Shown: in pieces, positions 36,061 to 44,306 of the stretch
How positions within the stretch are numbered: the first letter of the stretch is position 1
How the letters are laid out: each line of letters opens with the position of its first letter
Source: Vibrio ruber DSM 16370
GTDB taxonomy: Bacteria > Pseudomonadota > Gammaproteobacteria > Enterobacterales > Vibrionaceae
DNA: 64,000 nucleotides
NCBI RefSeq assembly: GCF_900163965.1
Contig: NZ_FULE01000018.1
Span: forward strand, 1 to 64,000
Direction of reading: 5' to 3'
Notes under the pieces: generated by a model
The model's input: the letters and a program-made list of their open reading frames with translations, nothing else
Told to the model about the DNA's origin: nothing
The model's database searches: none
Position numbers and translations under genes: made by a program

Positions 36061-37731
36061 ATGTCTGAATTTCGACGGTCGCGGTTGGCTATCGTGACTC
36101 GCTTTTATCAACAGGCGTTGACATTGGCGCGTTCTGAAAATTCCCCACGATTGGCGGATGGTCTTTGTGTGGCATCCGGCAAACCGGTTTGCTGGACCTA
36201 TCCGGATGGCCGACGTGTTGCCATGAGTAACTTTGCCAGCCAGCAAAATCTGATGCGTGGGTTGACAGCAAGCAGTATTGTGACGGGAGATGACGCTTTT
36301 CTGCGACAGGCACAAGAGACGACCGCTTATTTTCTCGATCACCATGTTGATCAGCGTAGTGGATTGTTTCACTGGGGTGGACATCTGTTTGTTGACCTCA
36401 ACTCAGGTCATCCGGAGGGGCCGGAGAGTAAAGCCCGGGTGCACGAGCTGAAGCACCACTTTCCTTATTATGATTTACTTCATCAAATTCGCCCTGAAGT
36501 GACGAAATCTTATCTGCAAGGATTCTGGGCTGCTCATGTGACCGACTGGAAAAAACTGGATCTCACACGCCACGGTGAGTATGGGCAACCATTTCCGGCA
36601 AACATTTTTCAGCAACATCGCCCTGAACCGGTGGTGGATCCGCATCAGTGGCCACAGTTACCGGAGACCGTCGGGTTAACGTTTGTGAATGCTTCAACCG
36701 ATTTAATTTATGCGGCGGTACACTACTATCGTTACACAGGGGAGCAAGGCGCTTTAGACTGGGCGAAACATTTATATCATCAATTTGTTCTGGCACGACA
36801 TCCGGATACCGGAATGCCGGTTTACCAATTTTCTTCACCGCAACAGCGTGAACCTGTCCCGGATAATGATCGTTTAACCTACTCCTGGTTTGGGGATCGG
36901 GCTGCCCGTCAGTTTGGTCCTGAGTTTGGTGCGATCGCCCGTGAAGCCAATGTGCTGTTTCGGGATTGTTGGCCGTTGATTATGGATAATCCGCTGGCGA
37001 TGATGACTTGTGCCGAGCAAGTCGGTGATCGGCAGTGGCTTGAATGGATTGCCGACGGATTAAAAGCTTATTTTCGTTATGCGTGGGATGAACAAGACAA
37101 CCAAATGATCCCAATGTGGAATAGTGGCCAGGATATGACCGGGTACACTTTTGTCCGTGATGGTTATTACGGAGATAAAGGGACGACATTGTCACGTCAA
37201 CCTGCTGATCCGGCTTATTTATTGCCATTGATGAAAGCTGCATTTTTGACGGATGATCCTGAATTATACCGACTGGCGAGCCGCATGTTCGCACGATTTG
37301 AATTAGGGGCGCTTGATCCGGTAACGCTTGCTCCGATTCACCTTGCTCAAACGACTTCATGTACCTCGGCTTATCTGATTTTTGCGCTGTTGGAACTCAA
37401 TCAACATCATCCGGCACCGGAGCTGTTGCATCTGGCTGATTCAGTCGCGGAAAATTTACTGGCACAACACTATCATACCGAGAGCGGGCTGTTTATTGCG
37501 CATTCTCAGCAGAAGAATGCCCGGTTTGATGACCCGATCCCTTATGCTTTAGTGGCGATAGAAGCTGCATACCAACAATGCTATGCGCAACTCCCACCAC
37601 TACTTTCTACGGGCGGATATTTACATGGTGAACAACGTATTGCCGGGGAGATAAAAGTGGTGTACGACCGTGATGTGATTTATGAACAGCCTTATCCTGA
37701 GATGGCCATGTCAACGGGGCCTGCTGTGTGA
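36061..37731 (+). CDS. pelW: Cytoplasmic exopolygalacturonate lyase, PL2 family (PelW)
   Basis: Cleaves imported oligogalacturonides from the end to unsaturated dimers. The 556-aa product has no signal peptide. An upstream TTG at 36043 would add six residues and is rejected in favour of the ATG with GGAG upstream. His108 (WGGHLF), Glu129 (VHELKHHF), Arg170 and His171 (LDLTRHGEY) are each one less than the metal ligands and catalytic Arg I recall for Yersinia PL2A. Gene order togMNAB-pelW differs from Dickeya, where pelW precedes tog. The stop overlaps the MATE gene start. Confidence 0.94.
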   Translation: MSEFRRSRLAIVTRFYQQALTLARSENSPRLADGLCVASGKPVCWTYPDGRRVAMSNFASQQNLMRGLTASSIVTGDDAFLRQAQETTAYFLDHHVDQRSGLFHWGGHLFVDLNSGHPEGPESKARVHELKHHFPYYDLLHQIRPEVTKSYLQGFWAAHVTDWKKLDLTRHGEYGQPFPANIFQQHRPEPVVDPHQWPQLPETVGLTFVNASTDLIYAAVHYYRYTGEQGALDWAKHLYHQFVLARHPDTGMPVYQFSSPQQREPVPDNDRLTYSWFGDRAARQFGPEFGAIAREANVLFRDCWPLIMDNPLAMMTCAEQVGDRQWLEWIADGLKAYFRYAWDEQDNQMIPMWNSGQDMTGYTFVRDGYYGDKGTTLSRQPADPAYLLPLMKAAFLTDDPELYRLASRMFARFELGALDPVTLAPIHLAQTTSCTSAYLIFALLELNQHHPAPELLHLADSVAENLLAQHYHTESGLFIAHSQQKNARFDDPIPYALVAIEAAYQQCYAQLPPLLSTGGYLHGEQRIAGEIKVVYDRDVIYEQPYPEMAMSTGPAV

Positions 37732-39161
37732 ATGAAGCATCTGCCTCTGTAACGTATTCCAATCCCCGCCGATGTTTTTGGTTACGTAAGCGACATCGCG
37801 TTTTATTCAGGCGTGATATTTGGCCATTTGCATGGCCGATTTTTATTGAACTGACTTGTGTGGTGATGATGGGCATCATCAGTACGATTCTGGTGAGTCG
37901 GCTCGGTGCACAAGAGACGGCTGCGGTTGGTATTACGGATAGTATTACGTGGGTTGTCATTTCACTGTTGTCTGCGATTGCACTGGGTGGATCGGTGGTG
38001 ATCGCACAAGCTTTCGGACGTTCGGAGCGGAAAAACGCACAGAACCATGCGAGTCAGGTGATGTCTCTCAGTGTCTTGATAAGTTTGGTCGCTTTAGTGC
38101 TCATCTACTGTTTTGTTGCACCGGTTTTGTCCGTGGTTGCTTATGGCGCGACTGCTCAGGTTATTAATTTAAGTGAACTTTACCTTAAGATTATTGTTTT
38201 TAGTTACCCGGCTTTAGCGATTACATTGGCCGGTAGTGGCGTGCTGAGAGCCGTCGGAAACTCTCGTTTGCCGGCATTCAGTAACATTATGATGAATCTG
38301 CTCAATGTCGCATTCAGTTATCCGTTAATCTATGGAATTGATGAATTCATTTCCGGAGGTTGGGGCGGATTAGGGTTGGTTGGTTCTGGTATCGGTATAA
38401 TCGCGGCTCGCTGGGTTGGTGCGGCGCTGATTGTGATTTGTCTGATTCGCAATACAACCTTAAAAATTCAGTTGCAGCAGTATTTTCGTCCTTTTCAGCG
38501 GGAAACACTGGTGGAGATTTTAGCCATCGGCATTCCGGCCAGTATTGAGTCGTTGATGTTTAATCTGGGCAAACTCATTACTCAAATCATGGTCGCAGGG
38601 ATGGGGACGGTTGCGATGGCGGGTAATGTTGTGACCTTTTCGGTATTACTACTGTTAAATATTCCCGGTAATACACTGGCGATGACATCAACCGTATTGA
38701 TTGGTAAACGTTTGGGGCAACAAAAACCGAATGTGGCATATCAAGAGATGAAGTTGATCTTCTGGCTGGCAACCATTTTGCTCACTCTGTTTGCGGTACT
38801 GTTTGTACCAATGGCAGACACAGTCGCCCGTTTTTATATCTCGGACAATGAGGTGGTCGGTGTGGTCACCAACTTACTGTTGATTAATGCATTCATGACA
38901 CCTGTCTGGGGGGCTTCTTTTGTCTTACCGGCAGCATTTAAAGGAGCGAAGGATGCGACTTTCTGTATGTGGGTCGCGATTGCTAGTATGTGGGGCGGAC
39001 GAATGGTGCTGGGGTATATTCTCGGGATTACCTTGGGTATGAATATCTATGGTGTCTGGCTTGGTATGTATGTCGATTGGTGGGCTCGCGGTGTTATCTA
39101 TTTCTACCGTATGGTGACTCAGGGCTGGTTGACCGTCTATCGGAGAAAAGCACGATCGTAG
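37728..39161 (+). CDS. MATE-family multidrug/metabolite efflux transporter
   Basis: A 477-aa inner-membrane protein with about 12 helices and the MATE duplicated layout. It shows WPIFIELTCVVMMGIISTILVSRLGAQETAAVGI, then GGSVVIAQAFGRSE, and in the second half LMFNLGKLITQIMVAGMGTVAMAGN. The GTG start lies inside the pelW stop region (GTGTGA), indicating translational coupling. MATE proteins usually export cationic drugs or metabolites using Na+ or H+. A role in a pectin operon is not established; export of a toxic uronate intermediate is only a guess. Confidence 0.9.
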   Translation: MNEASASVTYSNPRRCFWLRKRHRVLFRRDIWPFAWPIFIELTCVVMMGIISTILVSRLGAQETAAVGITDSITWVVISLLSAIALGGSVVIAQAFGRSERKNAQNHASQVMSLSVLISLVALVLIYCFVAPVLSVVAYGATAQVINLSELYLKIIVFSYPALAITLAGSGVLRAVGNSRLPAFSNIMMNLLNVAFSYPLIYGIDEFISGGWGGLGLVGSGIGIIAARWVGAALIVICLIRNTTLKIQLQQYFRPFQRETLVEILAIGIPASIESLMFNLGKLITQIMVAGMGTVAMAGNVVTFSVLLLLNIPGNTLAMTSTVLIGKRLGQQKPNVAYQEMKLIFWLATILLTLFAVLFVPMADTVARFYISDNEVVGVVTNLLLINAFMTPVWGASFVLPAAFKGAKDATFCMWVAIASMWGGRMVLGYILGITLGMNIYGVWLGMYVDWWARGVIYFYRMVTQGWLTVYRRKARS

Positions 39162-39204
39162 TCTCTCTATTGTCGTAGAAAGCATCTGTAGCTGTAGAAA
39201 AAAT

Positions 39205-39248
39205 CTCGCAAAAAGACACGTGATTTACACCCGTGTGGTTAATGCGAG
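39205..39248. terminator. Hairpin between convergent MATE and eda genes
   Basis: CTCGCA pairs with TGCGAG, and the inner ACACG pairs with CGTGT. It sits in the 166-bp convergent gap and may end transcription from both sides. There is no strong T-run. Confidence 0.45.
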
Positions 39249-39327
39249 AGTCCCGATATGACTACATGTGGTATTCAGCGTTTAGCTAAACGGTTAATTG
39301 AGTGATGATTTGTTTCGCCAACAGCCC

Positions 39328-39951
39328 CTAACGGATGATCGTTGCAACTTCCTTGACGAGCGTTGCCAGTTCATCCCATTTTTCTTCATTGATCAGTTGA
39401 TTGGGAACCATCCATGTGCCTCCGCAAGCCAATACACTCGGGATGTTCAGATACGCTTTAATATTCTGAGGATTAATACCTCCCGTTGGCATAAAGTGCA
39501 CCGGATAGACCGCTGACATCGCTTTGAGCATCGCAATACCACCCGATGGTTCGGCAGGGAAGAACTTCAGGGTTTTCAGCCCCATTTCCATTGCTTGCTC
39601 AACCAGACTCGGGTTGTTGATTCCCGGAATAATGGCAATTTCTCTTTGCTGGCAATATTTCACCGTCGTTGGATTAAATCCCGGACTGACAATAAAATCG
39701 GCGCCAGCTGTAATAGCCGCATCAACCTGAGCTGTTGTCAGTACTGTTCCTGCGCCAATTAGCATCTCCGGATAGGCTTCACGCATATAAGCGATCGCTT
39801 GTGCTGCTTGTGGTGTCCGGAAAGTGACTTCAGCACAAGGCAGGCCATTCTCAATCAATACTTGTGCCAGTTTGACGGCCTTTTGTGCGTCGTCTAGTGC
39901 AATGACCGGAATGACGCCGATGGTTTCCAGCTGTTGTTCGAGTGTTTTCAT
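39328..39951 (-). CDS. eda: 2-keto-3-deoxy-6-phosphogluconate aldolase (KdgA/Eda)
   Basis: Splits KDPG into pyruvate and glyceraldehyde-3-phosphate, the last step of the pathway. The 207-aa class I aldolase shows Glu41 (CAEVTFRTP) and the Schiff-base Lys129 (TLKFFPAEPSGG), equivalent to Glu45 and Lys133 of E. coli. It follows kdgK by 44 bp on the same strand. A second, Entner-Doudoroff eda may exist elsewhere in the genome. Confidence 0.95.
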   Translation of the reverse strand: MKTLEQQLETIGVIPVIALDDAQKAVKLAQVLIENGLPCAEVTFRTPQAAQAIAYMREAYPEMLIGAGTVLTTAQVDAAITAGADFIVSPGFNPTTVKYCQQREIAIIPGINNPSLVEQAMEMGLKTLKFFPAEPSGGIAMLKAMSAVYPVHFMPTGGINPQNIKAYLNIPSVLACGGTWMVPNQLINEEKWDELATLVKEVATIIR

Positions 39952-39995
39952 CTTGTTCCTTCATTATCTGAGACTTGATATTCGATTGGTTCTGT

Positions 39996-40952
39996 TTACT
40001 GATTGTCTGTGCGAGCAAGGCTTTCAATCTCAGGCATTTTTTGTGTAGGAATAATCGCGCCATGATGTTGAATGACCAGTCCGGCAAGCCGGTGGGCTGA
40101 CTGGGCTGAGGATTCGCAGGATTTCCCGAGCAGACGAGCGGCAAGATATCCGGCACTGAAAGAGTCCCCGGCAGCCGTTGTATCAATAATTTGCTTAATC
40201 GGTTCCGGTGCGACTGACCATTGAGTGCTTTCACAAGCGACGAGACAGGCATCTCCGCCTTGTTTGATAACGATTTCTTTGACGCCGAGTCTGCGCGAGC
40301 GCGAAACTGTTTGAGCAACTTGTGTGTCGCCCCAAAGTGCGGCTTCATCATCAAAGGTCAGAAATGCATAATCGGTCATCGATAAAATTTGGCTATACCA
40401 ATGCTGTGCTTCTGCTGCGTTCCCCCACAATGTCGGCCGGTAATTATTATCAAACGCAATTGAAATCCCCTTTTGATGACAGAGGCGTAGCGATTCAAGT
40501 AAGGTTTGCCGGCAGTCTTCCGGCAGAATCGCCAGACTAATGCCACTGAGATAGATTAAACCATATTTTTCCAGACGGGCGGCAAGCTCGGTTGCGGGTT
40601 GATGACGTAACCAATATTTGGCCGCAGAGTCATTGCGCCAATAGTAGAAACTGCGCTCTCCGTCAGCAGCGGTTTCTATGGCATAAATGCCCGGTAACTT
40701 GTCTGGTGAAATGGCAACCATATCGGTATCAATCCCTTCTTGTTGCCACGCGAGTAACATATCTTGGCTGAATGGATCTTTACCCAACCCTGTAACATAT
40801 GCGGTCGTGATACCTTGCGAGTGAGTCAGCCGAGACAGGTAAATCGCCGTGTTGAGCGTATCTCCGCCAAATCCTTGTTCGACCTGATGATTGGTTTGCC
40901 GCAATTCAACCATACATTCGCCAATAATGGCGACTTGAGTTATTGGCAACAT
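39996..40952 (-). CDS. kdgK: 2-keto-3-deoxygluconate kinase
   Basis: Phosphorylates KDG to KDPG with ATP. The start at 40952 (MLPITQVAIIGECMVELRQ, 318 aa) has SD AGGAG at the right distance; a TTG seven codons upstream is rejected. It is a PfkB-family ribokinase fold with GFGGDTLNTAIYLSRL near the start and the C-terminal DTTAAGDSFSAGYLA anion-hole motif containing the catalytic Asp. It forms an operon with eda, behind a KdgR-like box. Confidence 0.95.
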   Translation of the reverse strand: MLPITQVAIIGECMVELRQTNHQVEQGFGGDTLNTAIYLSRLTHSQGITTAYVTGLGKDPFSQDMLLAWQQEGIDTDMVAISPDKLPGIYAIETAADGERSFYYWRNDSAAKYWLRHQPATELAARLEKYGLIYLSGISLAILPEDCRQTLLESLRLCHQKGISIAFDNNYRPTLWGNAAEAQHWYSQILSMTDYAFLTFDDEAALWGDTQVAQTVSRSRRLGVKEIVIKQGGDACLVACESTQWSVAPEPIKQIIDTTAAGDSFSAGYLAARLLGKSCESSAQSAHRLAGLVIQHHGAIIPTQKMPEIESLARTDNQ

Positions 40953-41008
40953 AAAAACTCCTGAGAATAGCAACCAAGTAAAAAGTTACTTTGTTTTTAT
41001 TCATTAAA

Positions 41009-41027
41009 AATGAATACATGTTTTATT
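41009..41027 (-). promoter_or_regulatory. KdgR-box-like palindrome upstream of kdgK-eda
   Basis: AATGAATACATGTTTTATT matches 16 of 19 positions of the remembered KdgR consensus. It lies 57 bp ahead of the kdgK start codon, where it could block the promoter. Confidence 0.6.
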
Positions 41028-41115
41028 TTTATTAAGAGTGGTGATACTTCACTGCTTGGGCGACAAATCACCGAGTGTTCAGCGTCGTACCATGATTTCG
41101 CTGAGTCAAACATGG

Positions 41116-41142
41116 TAAAAAGTCAGCCCATAACAGGCTGAC
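41116..41142 (-). terminator. Terminator of the kduD-kdgF-isomerase operon
   Basis: On the minus strand GTCAGCC-TGTTATG-GGCTGAC is followed by TTTTTACC. It begins 47 bp after the isomerase stop and separates this operon from kdgK-eda. Confidence 0.82.
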
Positions 41143-41188
41143 AAACAACTGATTCTTAATCTTAGGGGCTGTTGATCTTTCGTGAAAA

Positions 41189-41830
41189 TTATTTCAGCAA
41201 GTCACGAACGTACGCTGCAATCTCTGGTTTTTTGCAATGATCAAAGAAACATTCTTGGAAGCGGGGGCCTGACACCGCAGTTCTGACCAGCGCTTGATCA
41301 ATTGCTTTCAAGGTATCGAGATAGTTATCTTTGACCACAGCGGATTTTACTTGATTGAGGATGCCGGCATTTTGTTTCTGCGGCACGGCACGTTCAAGAG
41401 GATAACCTTGTCCTCGTTCACCCGTTGTGAATGCTTTTTCAAAGATATAGCGAATATTGAGTTCAGCGCCCCAGCCATACCCCTTAGCAAAGGCCAGCGA
41501 GAGTGCATTTCCGTTGTTGATTTGGTTGAACAGAAATGCATCTGAAGGCTCCAGACAGTATCCGCAAACAACGCCGGGATGGATATTGAGTGACATCATC
41601 GCTCCCTGACCGGTGCCACATCCGGCGACAACAAAATCTACCGCTTCTGAATTGAGCAGCAGGCTTGCCATGATACCAAGATGAATATAGGTGAGGTGGT
41701 GATCGTTTTCGTCACTCATACCGACGTTGTAGACTGAGTCACCTTGTGGTGTCACGACTTGGGTCAACTCATTCAGTACCACAGCGTTTTTAGCTGCCTG
41801 ACTGTTTTCCATCATTAACGCGATTTTCAT
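41189..41830 (-). CDS. RpiB/LacA/LacB-family isomerase, probable 5-keto-4-deoxyuronate isomerase (KduI substitute, DhuI-like)
   Basis: The start at 41830 (MKIALMMENSQAAKNAVVLNEL, 213 aa) has SD GCAGGAG. RpiB-fold hallmarks are FVVAGCGTGQGAMM (Cys71, at the position of the RpiB catalytic cysteine) and the LFNQINNGNALSLAFAKGYG segment. It is longer than ordinary RpiB (about 150 aa), with extra C-terminal residues. It sits behind kdgF and kduD, exactly where KduI activity is needed, and no kduI-like cupin is present in the window. The RpiB-type isomerase DhuI from streptococci does this reaction on the same unsaturated-uronate product. Function here is inferred from family and context. Confidence 0.82.
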   Translation of the reverse strand: MKIALMMENSQAAKNAVVLNELTQVVTPQGDSVYNVGMSDENDHHLTYIHLGIMASLLLNSEAVDFVVAGCGTGQGAMMSLNIHPGVVCGYCLEPSDAFLFNQINNGNALSLAFAKGYGWGAELNIRYIFEKAFTTGERGQGYPLERAVPQKQNAGILNQVKSAVVKDNYLDTLKAIDQALVRTAVSGPRFQECFFDHCKKPEIAAYVRDLLK

Positions 41831-41866
41831 GTTTATGCTCCTGCGGTTAAGCACCGCAATATAGAT

Positions 41867-42193
41867 TTATGATTTGAGGAAATCTTGCCGCATCGGCGTG
41901 AAGTTATCGAGTAAGACTCCGGCTTCGAGACAGACACACCCATGCATGACGTTAGGCTCTTTATAAAGTGCATCCCCGGCTTTGACGATTTTTGTTTCAT
42001 CGCCAATCGTAAACTCAAATTCACCGGACAAAACATAAGTGAGTTGCTCATGGGGATGGTTGTGCATCGGGCCTACTGCGCCTTTTTCAAAGTGAACTTC
42101 GACGCTCATAATGTTCTCGCTGTAGGCGAGGATTTTTCGTGATACGCCACTCCCAAGATCTTCCAATGCAACCTCTTGGTTATAAATGAACAT
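41867..42193 (-). CDS. kdgF: KdgF, cupin that opens unsaturated uronate to the linear ketonised form
   Basis: Converts 4,5-unsaturated galacturonate into 4-deoxy-5-keto-uronate. The 108-aa single-domain cupin has metal-ligand histidines in GPMHNHPHEQLTYVLSG (about residues 44-48) and a further His84 in NVMHG, and ends DNFTPMRQDFL, all typical of KdgF. It lies between kduD (108 bp) and the RpiB-fold isomerase (36 bp) on one transcript. Confidence 0.94.
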   Translation of the reverse strand: MFIYNQEVALEDLGSGVSRKILAYSENIMSVEVHFEKGAVGPMHNHPHEQLTYVLSGEFEFTIGDETKIVKAGDALYKEPNVMHGCVCLEAGVLLDNFTPMRQDFLKS

Positions 42194-42301
42194 ATTTTCT
42201 CTCTTTCACCTGACTGAAGGACTGTTTACCGAAAATCTGACCTGACTTCCGATTCGGTGGACTGCTTTTACCATTGGTTTATCCGTATTCACGGCGCTGA
42301 A

Positions 42302-43063
42302 TTAACGGGCGAGCCAGCCACCGTCAACGGCAATGGTATAACCATTGATGTAGTCCGAAGCCGACGATGCTAAGAAAACACAAGGCCCGGCTAAATCTTC
42401 CGGAAGCCCCCAGCGTGCCGCCGGAATCCGTTCGACGATTTCTTGATTACGTGATTCATCTGCTCGTAGGGCAGCGGTATTGTTGGTCGCCATATAACCG
42501 GGGGCAATTGCGTTGACATTAATCTGATGTTGCGCCCATTCATTGGCCATAAGACGCGTAATCCCCATCACACCACTTTTCGATGCGGTATAGGAAGGGA
42601 CGCGAATACCACCTTGGAAAGAAAGCATAGAAGCGATGTTAATGATTTTGCCACCGGTACCTTGGGCAATAAATTGCTTTGCGACGGCTTGAGACATAAA
42701 GAAAACAGATTTGACATTGATGTCCATGACATCATCCCAGTCTTTTTCTGAAAATTCGATCGCATCATTGCGGCGGATAATACCGGCATTGTTAACTAAA
42801 ATATCAATGTGACCAAGCTCGGTGATCGCACGATCAATAATATTGGGAATATCGTCCAGCTTCATTAAGTTTGCTTGAATCGCAACAAATTTTCGACCGA
42901 GAGCCTGAACCTTTTCGATGGTTTCTGTGGGGTGAGCAATGTTGACTCCGACAATATCACAGCCAGCACCTGCTAAACCTAATGCCATTCCCTGACCTAA
43001 TCCTGTGTCACATCCAGTGACAATTGCAACCTTTCCTTGCAGGTTAAATGAATCGAGAATCAT
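42302..43063 (-). CDS. kduD: 2-deoxy-D-gluconate / 2,5-diketo-3-deoxygluconate 3-dehydrogenase
   Basis: Reduces 3-deoxy-2,5-diketogluconate (DKII) to KDG with NAD(P)H. The 253-aa short-chain dehydrogenase starts MILDSFNLQGKVAIVTGCDTGLGQGMALGLA, carrying the TGxxxGxG cofactor motif, and has NNAG, and the catalytic Ser (IASML) and YTASKSG (Tyr-x-x-x-Lys). The tail NGYTIAVDGGWLAR is standard. It is the first gene of the kduD-kdgF-isomerase operon and divergent from kdgR. Confidence 0.95.
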   Translation of the reverse strand: MILDSFNLQGKVAIVTGCDTGLGQGMALGLAGAGCDIVGVNIAHPTETIEKVQALGRKFVAIQANLMKLDDIPNIIDRAITELGHIDILVNNAGIIRRNDAIEFSEKDWDDVMDINVKSVFFMSQAVAKQFIAQGTGGKIINIASMLSFQGGIRVPSYTASKSGVMGITRLMANEWAQHQINVNAIAPGYMATNNTAALRADESRNQEIVERIPAARWGLPEDLAGPCVFLASSASDYINGYTIAVDGGWLAR

Positions 43064-43164
43064 ATTCTGCTTCCTCCAGTGGTAACATGCAGCGCGAATG
43101 AATTATCATCGTTCACGTTTTGTATGATTTACACTACACAAAAAAAATATAACTGGCAATTTTT

Positions 43165-43183
43165 TTTGAAACGCTTTTTCATA
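43165..43183. promoter_or_regulatory. KdgR-box-like palindrome between kduD and kdgR
   Basis: TTTGAAACGCTTTTTCATA contains the perfect arms TGAAA and TTTCA with a 5-nt spacer. It matches about 15 of 19 consensus positions. It lies 102 bp ahead of kduD and 138 bp ahead of kdgR, so it could control both genes, including autoregulation. Confidence 0.6.
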
Positions 43184-43320
43184 AAATATGATTCATGTAT
43201 TTATTTTGACCTGAGCTGGTGCTGGTTCTAAATTTTTGAAATGGCTTTTTTAAATTACTGGCTCTCTGACTTCTCTTCGTTATAATGAAAACAAGACAAA
43301 CATGTAGGAATAGATGATTC

Positions 43321-44103
43321 ATGCAGAAATCGACCCAGCCAGAAGCCGTTTCTTCGGTATTAAAAGTATTTAGTATTCTTCAGGCATTAGGCGAACAAAA
43401 AGAAATCGGAGTATCTGAGTTATCCCAACGATTAATGATGTCTAAAGCGACGACCTACCGCTTTTTGCAGACAATGAAGTCTCTGGGGTATATTTCTCAG
43501 GAGGGAGAGGCCGATAAATATTCTCTGACTCTGAAGCTGTTTGAACTTGGTGCAAAATCACTTGAGTATGTTGATCTTGTTTCTCTCGCTGATAAAGAGA
43601 TGAACTGTATCTCTGAAAAAACCAATGAAGCGGTACATTTGGGCGCTTTGGACGACGGTGCAATTATCTATATCCATAAGATCGATTCAGGCTATAACTT
43701 AAGGATGCAATCTCGTATCGGACGGCGTAATCCACTCTACAGTACTGCAATTGGTAAAATTTTACTGTCAGAGCGGGATGAGTCTTTTGTGCGTCAGGTG
43801 CTTGAGCCGGTTGAATTTGTTAAGCATACCGATAAAACATTAGAAAATGTTGATCAGCTGTTAGCTGAACTGGCGTATGTCAGAGAGCGCCATTTTGCTG
43901 AAGATAATGAGGAACAGGAATCCGGCCTGCGCTGTCTTGCCGCCCCGGTTTATGATCGGTTTGGCAATATTATTGCCGGATTGTCGATTTCGTTCCCAAC
44001 GATTCGTTTCGATGAAAAACGGATGTCTTACTATGTTGGATTACTGCAGCAAGCCGGTAAGAATATTTCTGAGCAACTCGGATATCATCAATATCCAGTC
44101 TAA
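43321..44103 (+). CDS. kdgR: IclR-family transcriptional regulator KdgR
   Basis: Predicted repressor of pectin catabolism, released by KDG. The 260-aa protein has an N-terminal winged helix (about 12-70; SELSQRLMMSKATTYRFLQTMKSLGYI) and a C-terminal effector domain (about 85-255; IHKIDSGYNLRMQSRIGRRNPLYSTAIGKILLSE, EDNEEQESGLRCLAAPV). The pattern is that of enterobacterial KdgR. It closes the pectin island and is followed by a terminator and then the core gene pncC. Confidence 0.93.
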   Translation: MQKSTQPEAVSSVLKVFSILQALGEQKEIGVSELSQRLMMSKATTYRFLQTMKSLGYISQEGEADKYSLTLKLFELGAKSLEYVDLVSLADKEMNCISEKTNEAVHLGALDDGAIIYIHKIDSGYNLRMQSRIGRRNPLYSTAIGKILLSERDESFVRQVLEPVEFVKHTDKTLENVDQLLAELAYVRERHFAEDNEEQESGLRCLAAPVYDRFGNIIAGLSISFPTIRFDEKRMSYYVGLLQQAGKNISEQLGYHQYPV

Positions 44104-44146
44104 CCAATCCAATAACATGACTGGTTGGGTATGAGTTGAGGTATGA

Positions 44147-44172
44147 ATGGCAGCATAGGCTGCCATTTTTTA
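44147..44172 (+). terminator. Terminator of kdgR
   Basis: The perfect 8-bp stem ATGGCAGC/GCTGCCAT with loop ATAG is followed by TTTTTTATGG, 44 bp after the kdgR stop. Confidence 0.88.
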
Positions 44173-44306
44173 TGGGGCGCAACCCTGCATAGCAATTTCC
44201 GGGGGAGTGATATTCGGTCTCAGGGCAACCGCTTTTCTTTGACCGGGGAAGTGCTTAGGATAAGTGAGTTGAGGCAAACGGAACCATTCACACGAAGGAA
44301 TTATCA

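Noticed and set aside
43231..43257. Additional KdgR-like sequence TTTGAAATGGCTTTTTTAA near kdgR
   Set aside because: Only about 13 of 19 positions match, and the A/T-rich surroundings make this likely by chance.
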